Shown: one piece after another, positions 13,870-28,414 of the stretch
How positions within the stretch are numbered: position 1 is the first letter of the stretch
Layout: each line of letters begins with the position of its first letter
Origin: Kwoniella botswanensis
Lineage: Eukaryota > Basidiomycota > Tremellomycetes > Tremellales > Cryptococcaceae
DNA length: 64,000 nt
Assembly (NCBI RefSeq): GCF_036426115.1
Contig: NC_088599.1
Span: 4,526,001 to 4,590,000 of the forward strand
Direction of reading: 5' to 3'
Program-made: the position numbers and the translations under genes
Notes under the pieces: generated by a model
Database searches by the model: none
What the model saw: only the letters and a program-made list of their open reading frames with translations
Told to the model about the DNA's origin: nothing

Positions 13870-16800
13870 TTAAGCATCTCTGCCGTAAAATTCTTTCAAC
13901 CTCTTCATTGCGATCTACACAGCATCATGATATATCAGCTAAACCTCTCTTTATTATGGATCACGGGTGTAATACAGCTGTGAGAGAGCGATCACTCACC
14001 TCATAACTTTCTTTATAATCGCTCAGATCATCTTCTTTCACTTTCACTTTCCTAATCGCTTTGAGATGTCCAGCGGTATTCATCATCCCTTTGAAATGCA
14101 GAGCCTGTATGATAATTCACCATTATCAGTCTTGAGGTCTGACATAGTATGCCCATGAAATAAAAGAAATGATTGAAACAGTCTCGCTTACCTCCTGTTT
14201 CTCTACCAACGTCCAGGCAGTTCCTTCCCTTCCTGCTCTGGCTGTTCGACCGACTCTGTGGACGTATTTCCTCATATCCAATGGTACATCATACGATATC
14301 ACGTTGGAGACCGACGGCAAATCCATACCTCGAGCGATAAGATCGGAGCAAACGAGTCTATGATGAACCATAACTCAATCAGTAAATGTCGAATGAATTG
14401 AGAAAGGGGATAAATATGTCGAGTATAGTTAATATGATCTCATAGCTGAACTTACAGATTAATCTTCCCTTCACTAAAATCACTTAATATCCTCTTCCTT
14501 TCCGAACTCTTCAGTTCACCCGTATACCCCTTGACAACAACCTTCTTCCCACCTGATATAAACGCATCGTTGAAGAATTGTAACAAATTCAATAACCTCT
14601 GAGAACTCTCAACGGACTTGGTAAATATCAGACCATTCGATATACTGAATTCCGTCGAGTAGATCAAGTGGATGAGGTTGAGTGGTTTTAGCGCAGAAGG
14701 AAGGATCAACATTTTCTCAGACAGGGTAGAAGGGAAAGAGAATGTTTCGCCTATGTTATATGGTATAGAGGGAAGGTTGGTAGATTGGATGATATAGTAT
14801 TTGGGTGATGTCAACGAGAGAGCAGCGACTTTTGAGGGATCTCGAGTGAGAGTAGCGGAGAACAATAGTTTTTGACACTGCGTTGATTGTGAAAATAGAT
14901 GGTCAGTTGATTTGCTCTTCATCATGATGCTGTGCTCCGCCGTGGATTGGTGGACAGGACAGGATATTTGGTTTTGTCCCAAGAGGATTCTTCACTCACG
15001 GTCACAGGCGGACGTTCATTCCATTCTTCTTTCCTATCTATCAACCCCAACCCTTCCATCCACGAAGGAGCGACTTTGTCCCAAGGCTGCACTACAAAGC
15101 CTTCAGGCAGTGATCTAGGTGGATCAGGTGGATTGATATATGATAATACCTGGGATAACCAATTTTGGAACGATTGATTCAACAATCTATCCGCTTCGTC
15201 TATTATCTATCACAAGCCAAATTGATGTAATCAGCTTTGTTTGGTTCTCTGGTTGATGGTTGTATAGTTGGTGAGAGTGGTATTGAGAACGAGAGGAGGA
15301 AAAAGACCTACTAAGAATCGTAGATGCTGTAAAGTGAAATTGGGTGTAGATGTTAAATGATCTATCAATCTACCTGGAGTGGCAATTAGGACATCCAACT
15401 TGGATGATCCGCCTAACAATCTATTCACACATATACATACAGGTCAGCTAGTTGATAGTGTTTTTGGGTGATGCTTGAGGTATTTTGACTATACTTACGG
15501 AGTTTCCATATCGGTAACTAATTGAGATTGTTCCTGTGTGAACGAATGTTGACCTGTGACCGAGCCAATCTACGGTGAAGACAAAAACAAGCACAAAAGA
15601 GTCAGTCACCTTTTCCCCTCTAGTGATATACGCTTGACAATCCCCCCATCTTATCGTACTGGTTGTCCGACGTTATTTAGGAGATGCGACTCACATTCAG
15701 TCCCGTCCCTTTCGCAAGCACCTCTAAAGTTTCCCTAACTTGAATCACCAAATCTCTAGTCGGAAGCACTATCAACGCTCTCAACCTCGTCGTTATCCTT
15801 TGTGAGAGGATCTCGATGATAGGTATAGCATAAGCGAGAGTTTTACCTGATCCAGTAGGAGCGGAGATCAGATAATCGTGCAGTCGATCGTATGGAAGTG
15901 GGTTGAGGCGCAGAGAGAGCAGTTGAGGGAGGATGGCAGCTTGGACTGTTGCATGTGTATATTGGATGTCAGCGATTGACGAGAAAGAACATCGCAAGAA
16001 TGAGTAGAGATAAAGCACGATCAATATACGACTAGGAACATTACTGATATGATTATACCATCCTGAGATCCACATAGGGAAAACCCTATGATAGTCACTC
16101 ACCAGCAAACAGATCTTCCACTCCTGTATCTCTCAACTTCCCTTTCATCCTCTCACTTATCGTCTTAACCTCTTTCACCTCCCCCAAGACAGTCTTAACA
16201 GGTGCTTCTAGGTCATCCAGTCCTATGCGAAGGGACTGGTCAATGAATTCTGCATCTTCCAGACCAGATGGTAAACCCTGTTTCGCCAGTATCTCAGGTG
16301 CTGGGGCGGGTGCGGAACGAGGTAATGGGAAGGCCTCGAGGGGTTCGGGAGAAGCCTGTTTGTCCGCTTGATCTTCTTCTTCTCCTTCTTCTTCAACATC
16401 AGATCCTACTTCGTTGTCATCCTGTTTCACTACTGCTGGTTGACTATCTTGGTCCATAGGTACATCCTCTTGTCCATCTCGCGGCTCTTCAGCTAGTATT
16501 GTCTCCGGTAAAGCAGCTGAATTCGTAGCGCTAAGCTTAGCTTCCCTCTCTAGCTTTCTTTTCTCTTTCCTTTCCCTCTTTTCCCTCTTCTCTCGTTTCT
16601 CACGCTTTCTCCTTTCCTTCTCACTTTCGCCATTTATCGTTCCATCTACCTTTTCTTCTCCATCACTTCCTTCGTCCTTCTGCGTTTTCTGCTTTTCCTC
16701 TGCACCCTCGGCCAAGTTTGTCACAACGTTACCAGCTGTAGACTTCTTCAGCGCTTCCAACACTGGATCAGGTTTCCATTCCTTCTTATTCGTCTTGGGT

Positions 16801-17098
16801 GCGGAAGCTTTCTTCGCTTTTTCGATTTTCCTCCTTTTCTTCAGTTTCTTCTTCTCTCGATTTTTCTGAGCCTCACTCTAGATTATTTAGCATAACATGT
16901 CAGCTGCTTTTCACTGTTAAAAGCTCGGACGGACGGAATTGATGTTGGACATACCTTACTCTTCCTTACTTCCACTGGTACGGCGTTCAAAGCTAATCTA
17001 TCGGGATGTATAGATGGTCCTGCCGAATAGGGAGTAGAGGGTCCGGCTTCAGGTTGAGCATGAGGATGATCATCAAAGGTAACGTGATTTGAAGACAT
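13870..17098 (-). CDS. DBP6: DEAD-box RNA helicase DBP6/DDX51
   Basis: Seen: a large minus-strand gene with a 300-residue charged N-terminal extension (K/E/R runs, [13 protein letters not shown], then acidic stretches), followed by the helicase core. The motifs in order are [67 protein letters not shown], and [15 protein letters not shown]. The region before motif I ([24 protein letters not shown]) is typical of the DBP6/DDX51 group, which lacks a normal Q-motif layout. The C-terminus ends [12 protein letters not shown]. Known role: early 60S ribosomal subunit assembly in the nucleolus. It has several introns, and the DEAD motif follows an intron directly. Confidence 0.93.
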
Positions 17099-17481
17099 CT
17101 TGAACAGTTATGATTTCTTATCCAGGATATCGGTTCGAGTGATTGCGATAAATGCTGAGGATCCTACCGGCTGGTGCTACCACCTACTGCTTCTCGCCAA
17201 CTGATATAGTGAATGCAGTACTCTTGCTTGCACTTGCTTTGTCCCATAATAACAAGAAGTAAATCTCGAGCAAATCCAAAATAATCGAAAGACAGCTCAT
17301 GACAACCGTGGAAATTTATTCTGATTATCTTCAGGCACGCATACATGTTGTCGATCGGCGATCACCGAAAATACGTACCCAAGTGATGTGATGTTTGTTG
17401 ACAACGAAAGCGATATGAACGCCAGTCCGCTCTTCAATTAAGGTGTATATATCACCACACTGTTTATAAAAGAGCAGCAAG
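17099..17481. other. divergent promoter region
   Basis: 383 bp between DBP6 and the EVE gene. Nothing recognisable. Confidence 0.5.
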
Positions 17482-19032
17482 ATGCCCTGGTTGATGAAAG
17501 CCGAGCCCGATTCGAGGATAGTCAAGGGCAAAGATGTAAAGGTGGGTTTAATACGATTTACAACCATACACCAAATTATGTCAGCTGATATCAAGTGATT
17601 GGCCAGTTCTCGGTAGATGATTTTGAGAAGATAGGGTGGGTCAGGATCAGCTGCATATCCGTTTTTACCTCTGGATTGACCAGCTGATCATACTACCTGA
17701 TGATCAGAACTTCACCATGGGACGGTAAGTGAGCACCAAATATCAGATATCTCATCCAGCCAAGGTGATTTACGCTGAAATCTGATGATAGGAGTAAGGA
17801 ATCACGAAGCGAAGAAGATCATGAAAGAGCGTATGAAATTAGGTGATCAGGTAAATTTATTCACTAGATTCCGATCTCTCATCGTTGTCTGATAGATGAT
17901 CACAGTCACTGACATCTGGATTAGGTACTGTTCTACCATAGTAATTGTAAAGTCCCAGGTCAGCTTTATTTCTCCGTCCTCCGGGATCGAAGTAGAAGTC
18001 CCATGCTGACAAAGATCTTGCGTGATTAGGGGTGTTCGCAATTGCAGAAATAGCCAAGGAAGGATATCCAGACTGTCAGTCTCGCTCGACTCATCCATCT
18101 AATCAGTTATCGAAAGCGATGTGTATGGCTCAGCTCAGCTGATTGAGTCTGATTCGAATTTGGATATTTAGATACAGCTTGGGATCCGTATGTTCCAAAT
18201 GGACTCAGCTCACTCCAAAGTGACATTGTTAGCTGATGATCCTGCTGTGTGAATTAGTAAACATCCTTATCATGATCCTAAATCGAAGGAAGATGATCCA
18301 ACATGGTATATGGTAAGTGATCTGGTACTGCTTATCGTCTCAATACGGTAAACACGCCAAGTATCTGGATCATTGGTCTTTTCGTGATGACATAGTCATC
18401 CTTGTTCTAACATGGTTTGCAAATCGAACCGTAGGTAGACGTAAAGTTCATACGTCGTCTCGCTCATCCACCAACACTACAACTAATCAAACATCTCGCT
18501 TCTTTATCATCTTCAAATTTACCAAAGGAGATATCGTATATAGGTAAAGATGGATTAGAAGCCATACGGTCGATGCAACTCGTCAATCGAGGGAGGTTGA
18601 GTGAGTCCTCTTGCATTTTCACTCGTCTCCTCTCAACCAACCCAAGCTGGTCGAATCTGACTGTTTGTTCCCCTGCTCATTCGGGTCGGGTGAGTAGGTG
18701 TTCAGCCCGTCGAACAACTCGCTTTTGATAGTATAGTCAAACTGGGAGAGCAAGGAGGATGGGATGATCTGGTTGATCAGAAACAAAAAGGAAAATCGAA
18801 GACCACTTCGGTATCATCAACGCCGACCACGAAGAAAAGCAAAGGTGATGAAGCGGCGGTTGAAAAGCCGATTTCGATTGCGAAAACGGAGCCAACGAAG
18901 GAAGAAACACCAGCGTCAGCGTCAGCGACCAAAAGGTCGGAACCTTCGAGTATGAAAGGTGCTAAGCAGAAGGATCCGCCTCTAAGTGATAGTAAAGGGG
19001 AAAGAAGAAGTAAGAGGATAAAAGTGAATTGA
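17482..19032 (+). CDS. EVE-domain protein, thymocyte nuclear protein 1 (THYN1) type
   Basis: Seen: nine or so short exons join in phase to MPWLMKAEPDSRIVKGKDVK, FSVDDFEKIGTSPWDGVRNHEAK, MKLGDQVLFYHSNCKVPGV, FAIAEIAKEGYPDYTAWDP, KHPYHDPKSKEDDPTWYMVD, VKFIRRLAHPPTL. These are the hallmark strands of the EVE fold (WLMKxEP, WDGVRN, GDxVLFYHSN, TAWDPxHPYxD, WxMVDVKF). The last 80 residues are a disordered Lys/Ser/Thr-rich tail ending ERRSKRIKVN, which looks like a nuclear localisation signal. Known for the family: EVE is a PUA-like fold that can bind modified bases in nucleic acid. The cellular role in fungi is not established. Exon boundaries were set by phase. Confidence 0.92.
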
Positions 19033-19450
19033 TATGTATTTTCAAATTTCCCAATATGTCATGTTGCCTTTATATATACGTAGATTGATCGGTACTAGTA
19101 CAAAGGTTGAGTATGAATCAGATACACTTATGCTCTTGGACACTACAGTACAGATATCGATCAATTTGATGAACAGTAAGGGACACCTGTTTCACTTCAC
19201 TGAAGTGCAAATCTGCACAAAACACAATCAATTGCATTAATTCATTACTCGTCAAGTTCTACTTTCATCCATTAGAGTCTTCCACACCCGTCTTTACTTG
19301 CGGACTTCCCCTCTTAGCCTTCCACCGAACCTTATCATCCTCTCGATTATCTTCAATCACATCTCCATCAGTTATCAATCTTCTCCTTCTCATCAATCAC
19401 TCTTGAGGTGTTCCATAGACTAATGTGTTTCACAATGTCTAAATTCGGAT
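19033..19450. other. convergent intergenic region
   Basis: 3' flanks; contains TTTATATATACG near 19070. No gene seen. Confidence 0.5.
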
Positions 19451-20738
19451 CTATGACGATCCAGAAACAAGAGGAGCTCTCTCTTCGTCGTGCAACAATG
19501 TACCAGATCCTCTGACGGTGGCGCTGTACAAATAGATGGGTCAGCTAGTTGTTTCATCCAGAATCTAGATAATATATAGAGCTCACATCAAAGATTTGAC
19601 GATTGCCAAGAGAGATAAGAGGAAGAAGGCAAAGGCAGACCAGTGAATGAACTTTGAGCTAGTTTGGTGGATGACTATATAACAAGCAAATGTATCAGCT
19701 GAGATCTTGACGAAAAAAACGCCTGGCTAGCTAATGAGCTGATCCACTCACAGATAGCAAACAAGGCCCAAGTGATGGCGGCCGCACCAGCCGCATCACC
19801 TTCTTTACTTGCGAAGGCATAGGCCGCAGCGGTAGTTTCAAGGAAAACGAACGCGAGGAATACAAAGATCTTGGTCCAAATTCCTGCTTTGTGGGTGTGT
19901 GCGTTGACGCCGAATGCTTCGAAGAGCGATAAGACGACTAGGACGATTGTCCCTAAGATCAACAACAAACAATCATCAGCTACGATTCCTTCTCACGAAC
20001 GTCGGGGTCAGGTTACTAGCTCGGAGGACGCAAAACTCACATCCATGATAAAGTGAGAATGGAAGATGAACGAAAGCCTCCTCTCCCAATGACTCCCTAT
20101 CGGAGTGATCTCTCTTAACCACGTAGTAAATTTGAGAGACTGTAGCAGAGACCAAGAGTGATAAGACGAATGCGAGGATGTACCAATGTCTAGACCAGAA
20201 GAAGATGTAGACAGAGTTGAAGATTCCGAGTAAAGCGAATCTCCAAGAGATGGAATCGACAATGATGGCTTTGCCTCGAGAGGTGAATTGGAAGATTATC
20301 GTTCCGAGTAATAAAAGGTGGATAAGGGACCATACGTAGAATGCGTAGCTGTATTTTCGACAGGATTAGCTTTGGAAATATAGATTGAAAGGGTGTTGTT
20401 GGAATAGATGTATCGTTGCGAAGGATGACTTTGACATCCTCCTTTGAGATGGACGTGGACAACTTACTAAGAGGGAGTAATGTAGGTTACTTTGCTCGAA
20501 CCGTACATGTCCTCTGGTCCAGCGACCGAGTATACGTTGGAACCGAGCGATACGGCATAGACAACGATGTTGACTAGCTATGTAAGTGTACAGAGTGTTA
20601 GCCGAGAGATAGTGGTCGACTCGATGATGGTGGCAAAGCCGAAGGTGGGGACGATGGAGAAGGCCTTTCTCGCAAGGACTGGCTGTGTAGGGGGAAGAAA
20701 CTCACCTTGATGACGAGTCCGTCTGTGATGCTTGACAT
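19451..20738 (-). CDS. multi-pass membrane protein, uncharacterised
   Basis: Seen: minus-strand exons from ATG at 20738 ([11 protein letters not shown]) join through [124 protein letters not shown] and [21 protein letters not shown]. That gives seven or eight hydrophobic helices with many tryptophans. The C-terminus is short and polar, ending [12 protein letters not shown]. The pattern ([15 protein letters not shown]...LFEAFGV) recalls TspO-related tryptophan-rich membrane proteins, but I cannot place it firmly. The final intron restores frame exactly from SLI to ATVRGSG, which supports the model. No signal peptide apart from the first helix. Confidence 0.8.
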
Positions 20739-21140
20739 TGTGCTTTGGGATTCGTGTCTGGGAAGAGATGATTTGAAGAAGAGAGAGAGAGGAAGAGAAG
20801 TAAAGAGAAAGTGATGGATAAACGTTTGTTTGTTGTCAAGAGGAGAGTGAGGATTGCAGGGTTTGATGGTCGTATGACTTTATGGCATTGGGTTGCATTG
20901 CATTCATTGCGTCATCCCACTGCTATCCATTGCGTTCCTCATTCCTTTGTTCCTGGGAGTGGGCTGTCTTTACGTAAAGAAAGCCAAGTGGAGGTTGATC
21001 ACTTTGAAGACAGTAAAAATTGGTTGATGTGTTGGTTGATCCATACAAAGAATGACATACACGACCTTTGATTCTATGACTCCCTTCCATTGCTGATCCT
21101 TCTTCTTCCCACACTAGTCCAACCATCCGCATGATTCACA
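20739..21140. other. divergent promoter region
   Basis: 402 bp; an AG/GA-rich tract lies at 20757-20815 just upstream of the membrane-protein start. Nothing else seen. Confidence 0.45.
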
Positions 21141-22876
21141 ATGTCGATATCCTCATTCCGACAGGCTCTTCCTGGGATCATTCTAGGAGCCCTCACCACT
21201 CCACAGTTGGCAATGGCTCGGACACCCACCAAAACAACGTTGAACAACGTTCTACGTACACCACCACCGACTTTATACCGCCGGCAAGATGATCAACCAC
21301 CTGCAAGAAAAGAATTAACCCCCTCTGACCATCAAGCCACAGAGACGGAAGAAGCTTCAGTCAGTGACGAGATCGATACAATCACAGTGACTATAACTCC
21401 AGTAACGACTGTCTACCCTGACGAGAACCAGCAGGAGACGGAGACAGTGACAAAAAGCTATAAGCTCACTCCTGCTACTACACCAATACCTTTGGCAGAT
21501 AAGATGGGATTGATCATGCCTAACCCTTGGTCACATCTATATACCGGTCAGTTGGTCATACTCTTCAAAATATCGGTGAGTGAAGCTGATAATCATTTTT
21601 TGAGCAGGCTTGAATTACAGTTTCGGTTTTGTTGATCCTGTTCCCAGACCTGCACCTACTGCTGGAGGATGGTTGAGGGTGGTTCAGCCTTTATTGGTAT
21701 TCCCAAACTATACTGTGAGCCGACAAAAATGACCCGATTTTCGATGCGATGGAAGCTAACGGCAATGAAACAGGTGGCAGTATTCCCCAGTATAGGGACG
21801 GAAGATCCAACTTCGGTAGATGCTATCCCAGTGGGAAGTGATGGATTATGCGGGTGAGCTCAACGATTCCTCTCAGGATAACATGAGAATCGGTTCATGA
21901 CGTTCTGCTTGATCGAGCTCAGAGCAACAGCGGAGAACTACGCTGTTGCATGGCCATTTATCTTTCTGGAACATGGTTGGTATATGTTTGTGATCAATCA
22001 GACTTACATGCAAGTCAATGTGGTGAGTCGACTCTCTACCTGACATTCAAACATGAGTGCTCTATCTGAGCATCGTCCTTCCCTCATGATTCCCCTCTTT
22101 GGCCTACGAGTGCCTTTCGTGCTGACCTACCATAACCGACTAGACATCAAGTAACCAATGTACCTTCCCTATCCTTCAGCAGGGGTCCTTTTTCGCCACT
22201 CAGACATTCTCGATCGGTCCTGCTCCAACGTACAGTCCAGGTCCAGTTGCACCATCATCTGGATATACGGTCTTTGCGGAGGTATCTACACACACGCCTA
22301 GTGATTTACCCATCGATCCGCATCATGCAAGTAAAGGAGAGAAATTGGCTATCGCTTTGGGTGTTACCGGTGCCATCTTGGGTATAGCAATCATAATAGC
22401 TGTAATGTGGTTTATCAGGAAAAAGAGGAAAATGGAAAGAGAGGTAAGCTGGCCAACGCGACTTGAGGTTCATTGTCAGCTTACCATGCTATGTGTAATA
22501 GTCGCTCGCGTTTTCTCGATTATCGCCAAAAGATCAAGAGGCCTTCTTGCGTGAAAATCCAGATTCATTCCTGAACCCGAACCATCCGAGGTACACAGCG
22601 AAGAATGGTGGATATGGGAATACCGGACCACCTGCTCCTCCCGGAACGATGGCTTATGCTATATGGTGGTCTCAGCAGATGTGGAACAATCAGATGGCTA
22701 ATTGGCAGAATCCCAATATGGCTCAGTATAGCGCTGCGCCTCAGATGGCTCAGACGCAGATCCCCAGTATGATGGGTCATCCCCAGTGGACAGGGGGCCA
22801 GGGGATGTATGGTGGAGGGAACATGGCGGGTCAAGGGTATAGGAGAGGGAATGGTATGTACCAGTATGGGCGATAG
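21141..22876 (+). CDS. cell-surface single-pass protein with Met/Gln/Gly-rich cytoplasmic tail
   Basis: Seen: N-terminal hydrophobic signal (MSISSFRQALPGIILGALTT), a Thr/Pro/Glu-rich extracellular stretch (repeated TVT/ETVT), then a folded-looking ectodomain with paired cysteines (GLCGAT; NQCTFPIL), WPFIFLEHGWYMFVIN, and a transmembrane helix (LAIALGVTGAILGIAIIIAV) followed by WFIRKKRKMERE. The tail is enriched in N, Q, M, G, P (MWNNQMANWQNPNMAQYS). This layout resembles fungal Wsc/Mid2-like or SKG6-type surface proteins, but there is no clear WSC domain. Inferred: plasma membrane, outside N-terminus. At least six short introns. Function unknown. Confidence 0.8.
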
Positions 22877-23351
22877 GTCGAGTTGATTGCTAGATTTGGC
22901 ATTGAATTTCGTTAGATTCATTCAAGTAATCGCTGAAATTCAGATGATCAGTGAAGTTTTCCCTCCTGTTTTCCTTTTTGCATGACTCACCATGTCGCAT
23001 CTCTCTAAACTTTAGATAATATTGTTCACCCTGTACATTCACATTGAACAATGCATTGAGATTTGTTGGTTTTGTTCGGCAGATTATCACTCTGGCTGCA
23101 CTTGCCACCATAGAGTATGAAATTTGATTCCGTCAATTCGCTTCGTCATGTTCTTCGTTTTCCGAGGAAGAAACAGATATCATCAACTCGATCGATCATT
23201 TCGATCTTCCTCTTCATTTTTCATATTTTCAACTTACAGGTCATCTCTAAAGCAGGTGCTGTAGGATCTCACTGTAGGCTCACCATATAAGCACTGCTTG
23301 AAATAATTTTGAGAGAGCTTATTATTTCACTTCCTCAGACATCGCCAAACC
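22877..23351. other. intergenic region upstream of YME1
   Basis: 475 bp, AT-rich near 23300. No gene seen. Confidence 0.5.
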
Positions 23352-26583
<3,232 letters not shown>

Positions 26584-26781
26584 TATAGTATGGTACACAA
26601 CTCATTTTTGCATAGATGCATATAACCCACAATACATATACATATATATCTATATATCCTCTCCTGAAAGAGAACAAGCAAATCTATCCAAGAGTCTAAC
26701 GATCGTGACCAATCGATCCATAGTGGACCAAAGCGTGTTAAAGCAGATCCTTTATGATGTTGGAGATCACGGAAATTGAGA

Positions 26782-27735
26782 TTAGTCGGTATGCCCAGCT
26801 TGGGAAGCTTGTGATTTTTCTATATCCAATAATTGCTGTTCTACGAATTTGATATGGGCACTGTATAAGGCAGATCAACGATTAGCAATCGATGACAGAA
26901 AGTATTGGTTTTGTCTTGCCTTCAACAGAGCAGATGAGAAGTAGTATGGCAGTATGGTAGTATGAAAGTATTGACCACTAACTTGACATCCAAAGCTTTA
27001 TCACATACACCTTTAACAATCCCTTTCTCATCGATAAAGAAAGTTTCCCGTCCTGGCGTCAAACCCAAAAAAGCTTTTCCTACACCGTATAATTTCCTAG
27101 CTGAGTTATCGACGTCGGAAAGTATGGGGTAAGGGAGATTGTATTGGTCGGCGAAAAGGGATTGTTTGGTGGTTGCGTCTAAGTTCACGAGAATAGGATG
27201 TTAGTCAAATCAAAGCAGAGCAAATGGAAGTGAGTGAATGGAAGTGAATTGATACTATCGTTTGAACATGAAGACGCAAGTAAGAAAGGAAGTAAGTAAG
27301 ACTTGATCGATCAAAAACAAAGATCGAAAAGGAAAAGGTCGACGACAGGTATCCCATGTTTGGTACGATTCACTCACCACCTGATACACCCACTACCAAC
27401 AAATTGGGACTCCGTTTAAATACGATGTTCTGGGTTTGAGCATCTCTGAACGAACATGCTTCTTTGGTACACCCTGGTGTGTTCGCAGCAGGGAACTAAC
27501 GTCACGAAACAGAACATCAGTGATCTATGTCGACGGAGAAAGAGCGGTTACTCACAAAGAATAGAGCTATTGGCTATATGGGGAATTAGCATGAGAATTG
27601 ATCCGGTCGCTCATCAATCCACTCTTTCGAACTCACCTTTTCACCAATAGGTAATTTGTACAAATCGCCATTTGGTATACTTGGCAATTCAAGTGGGGGA
27701 GCTTGTTTGCCTATCAATTCAGAGTTTTTGACCAT
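26782..27735 (-). CDS. peroxiredoxin of the PrxQ/Bcp type
   Basis: Seen: MVKNSELIGKQAPPLELPSI at 27735, exons joining to FPAANTPGCTKEACSFRDAQ, LLVVGVSG, QYNLPYPILSDVDNSARKLY, GLTPGRETFFIDEKGIVK, and a last exon IKFVEQQLLDIEKSQ ending AGHTD. The peroxidatic Cys in TPGCTKEAC, with the second Cys five residues later, is the PrxQ/Bcp (yeast Dot5) pattern. The Arg in PGRETFFI is the expected active-site arginine. Known role: thiol peroxidase reducing hydroperoxides with thioredoxin. No targeting signal is obvious. It is convergent with YME1, with only 198 bp between the stop codons. Confidence 0.9.
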
Positions 27736-28414
27736 ACTGAATATTGAATACTAAGAGCTGAGTGGTGGTAGATGATATACGATTGGAAAGATATATCACA
27801 GTCTGATGAAGCGAGGAAAGGTGAAAAGTTTGAGCGAGAACAGAGGACTTGTATCTAGTCTATAATTCTTATTTGAGAATGAGGATAACCAGCTGCCAGA
27901 CTTTCATTACTCATACAATACCGTGGTGTGCTTCAGGTGTGACAATGTTCCTATTCTATGATCCACCGTATAGTGACACAATTCATCGATCCATTCATAA
28001 TCATTTCCATTTCCATTCTTTTGTTTGGCTCCAGATCTCAATTTATCGAACCAGCCGCACCGGGTAATACAAAGTCACGTGTTTACCACGTTGTTGCAGT
28101 TGACTGACGTCGTCACGACACGGTTAACTATAGGTTGTCGAAAGATTGGGTTCACCATTGACCATGAACGTTCAGATATCCCCAAGGCATAGGTAGATAA
28201 TGCTTGATCATTAACCAATATCACCAATCGATCTCATCAATCCAGTACAAGCCCCTTCGATCTCTACTGTCTCACTCCAACACGCATCCTGGAGATCCAA
28301 GCCTAAAGTCCGGCTTCTCATCGCTCAGCCACGTTCATACCATCTGCCCCAAAGGGTGGCCACCGCCCATGTCTTGGCTCTGTGAGATATAACCATACGT
28401 AGACACACGCCAAA
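27736..28414. other. divergent promoter region
   Basis: 679 bp between peroxiredoxin and lipin. Contains CACGTG near 28077 (aagtcacgtgttta). Nothing else seen. Confidence 0.5.

Noticed and set aside
22890-23111. Minus-strand frame between the surface protein and YME1
   Set aside because: No recognisable protein features, and it overlaps likely 3' UTR and promoter sequence.
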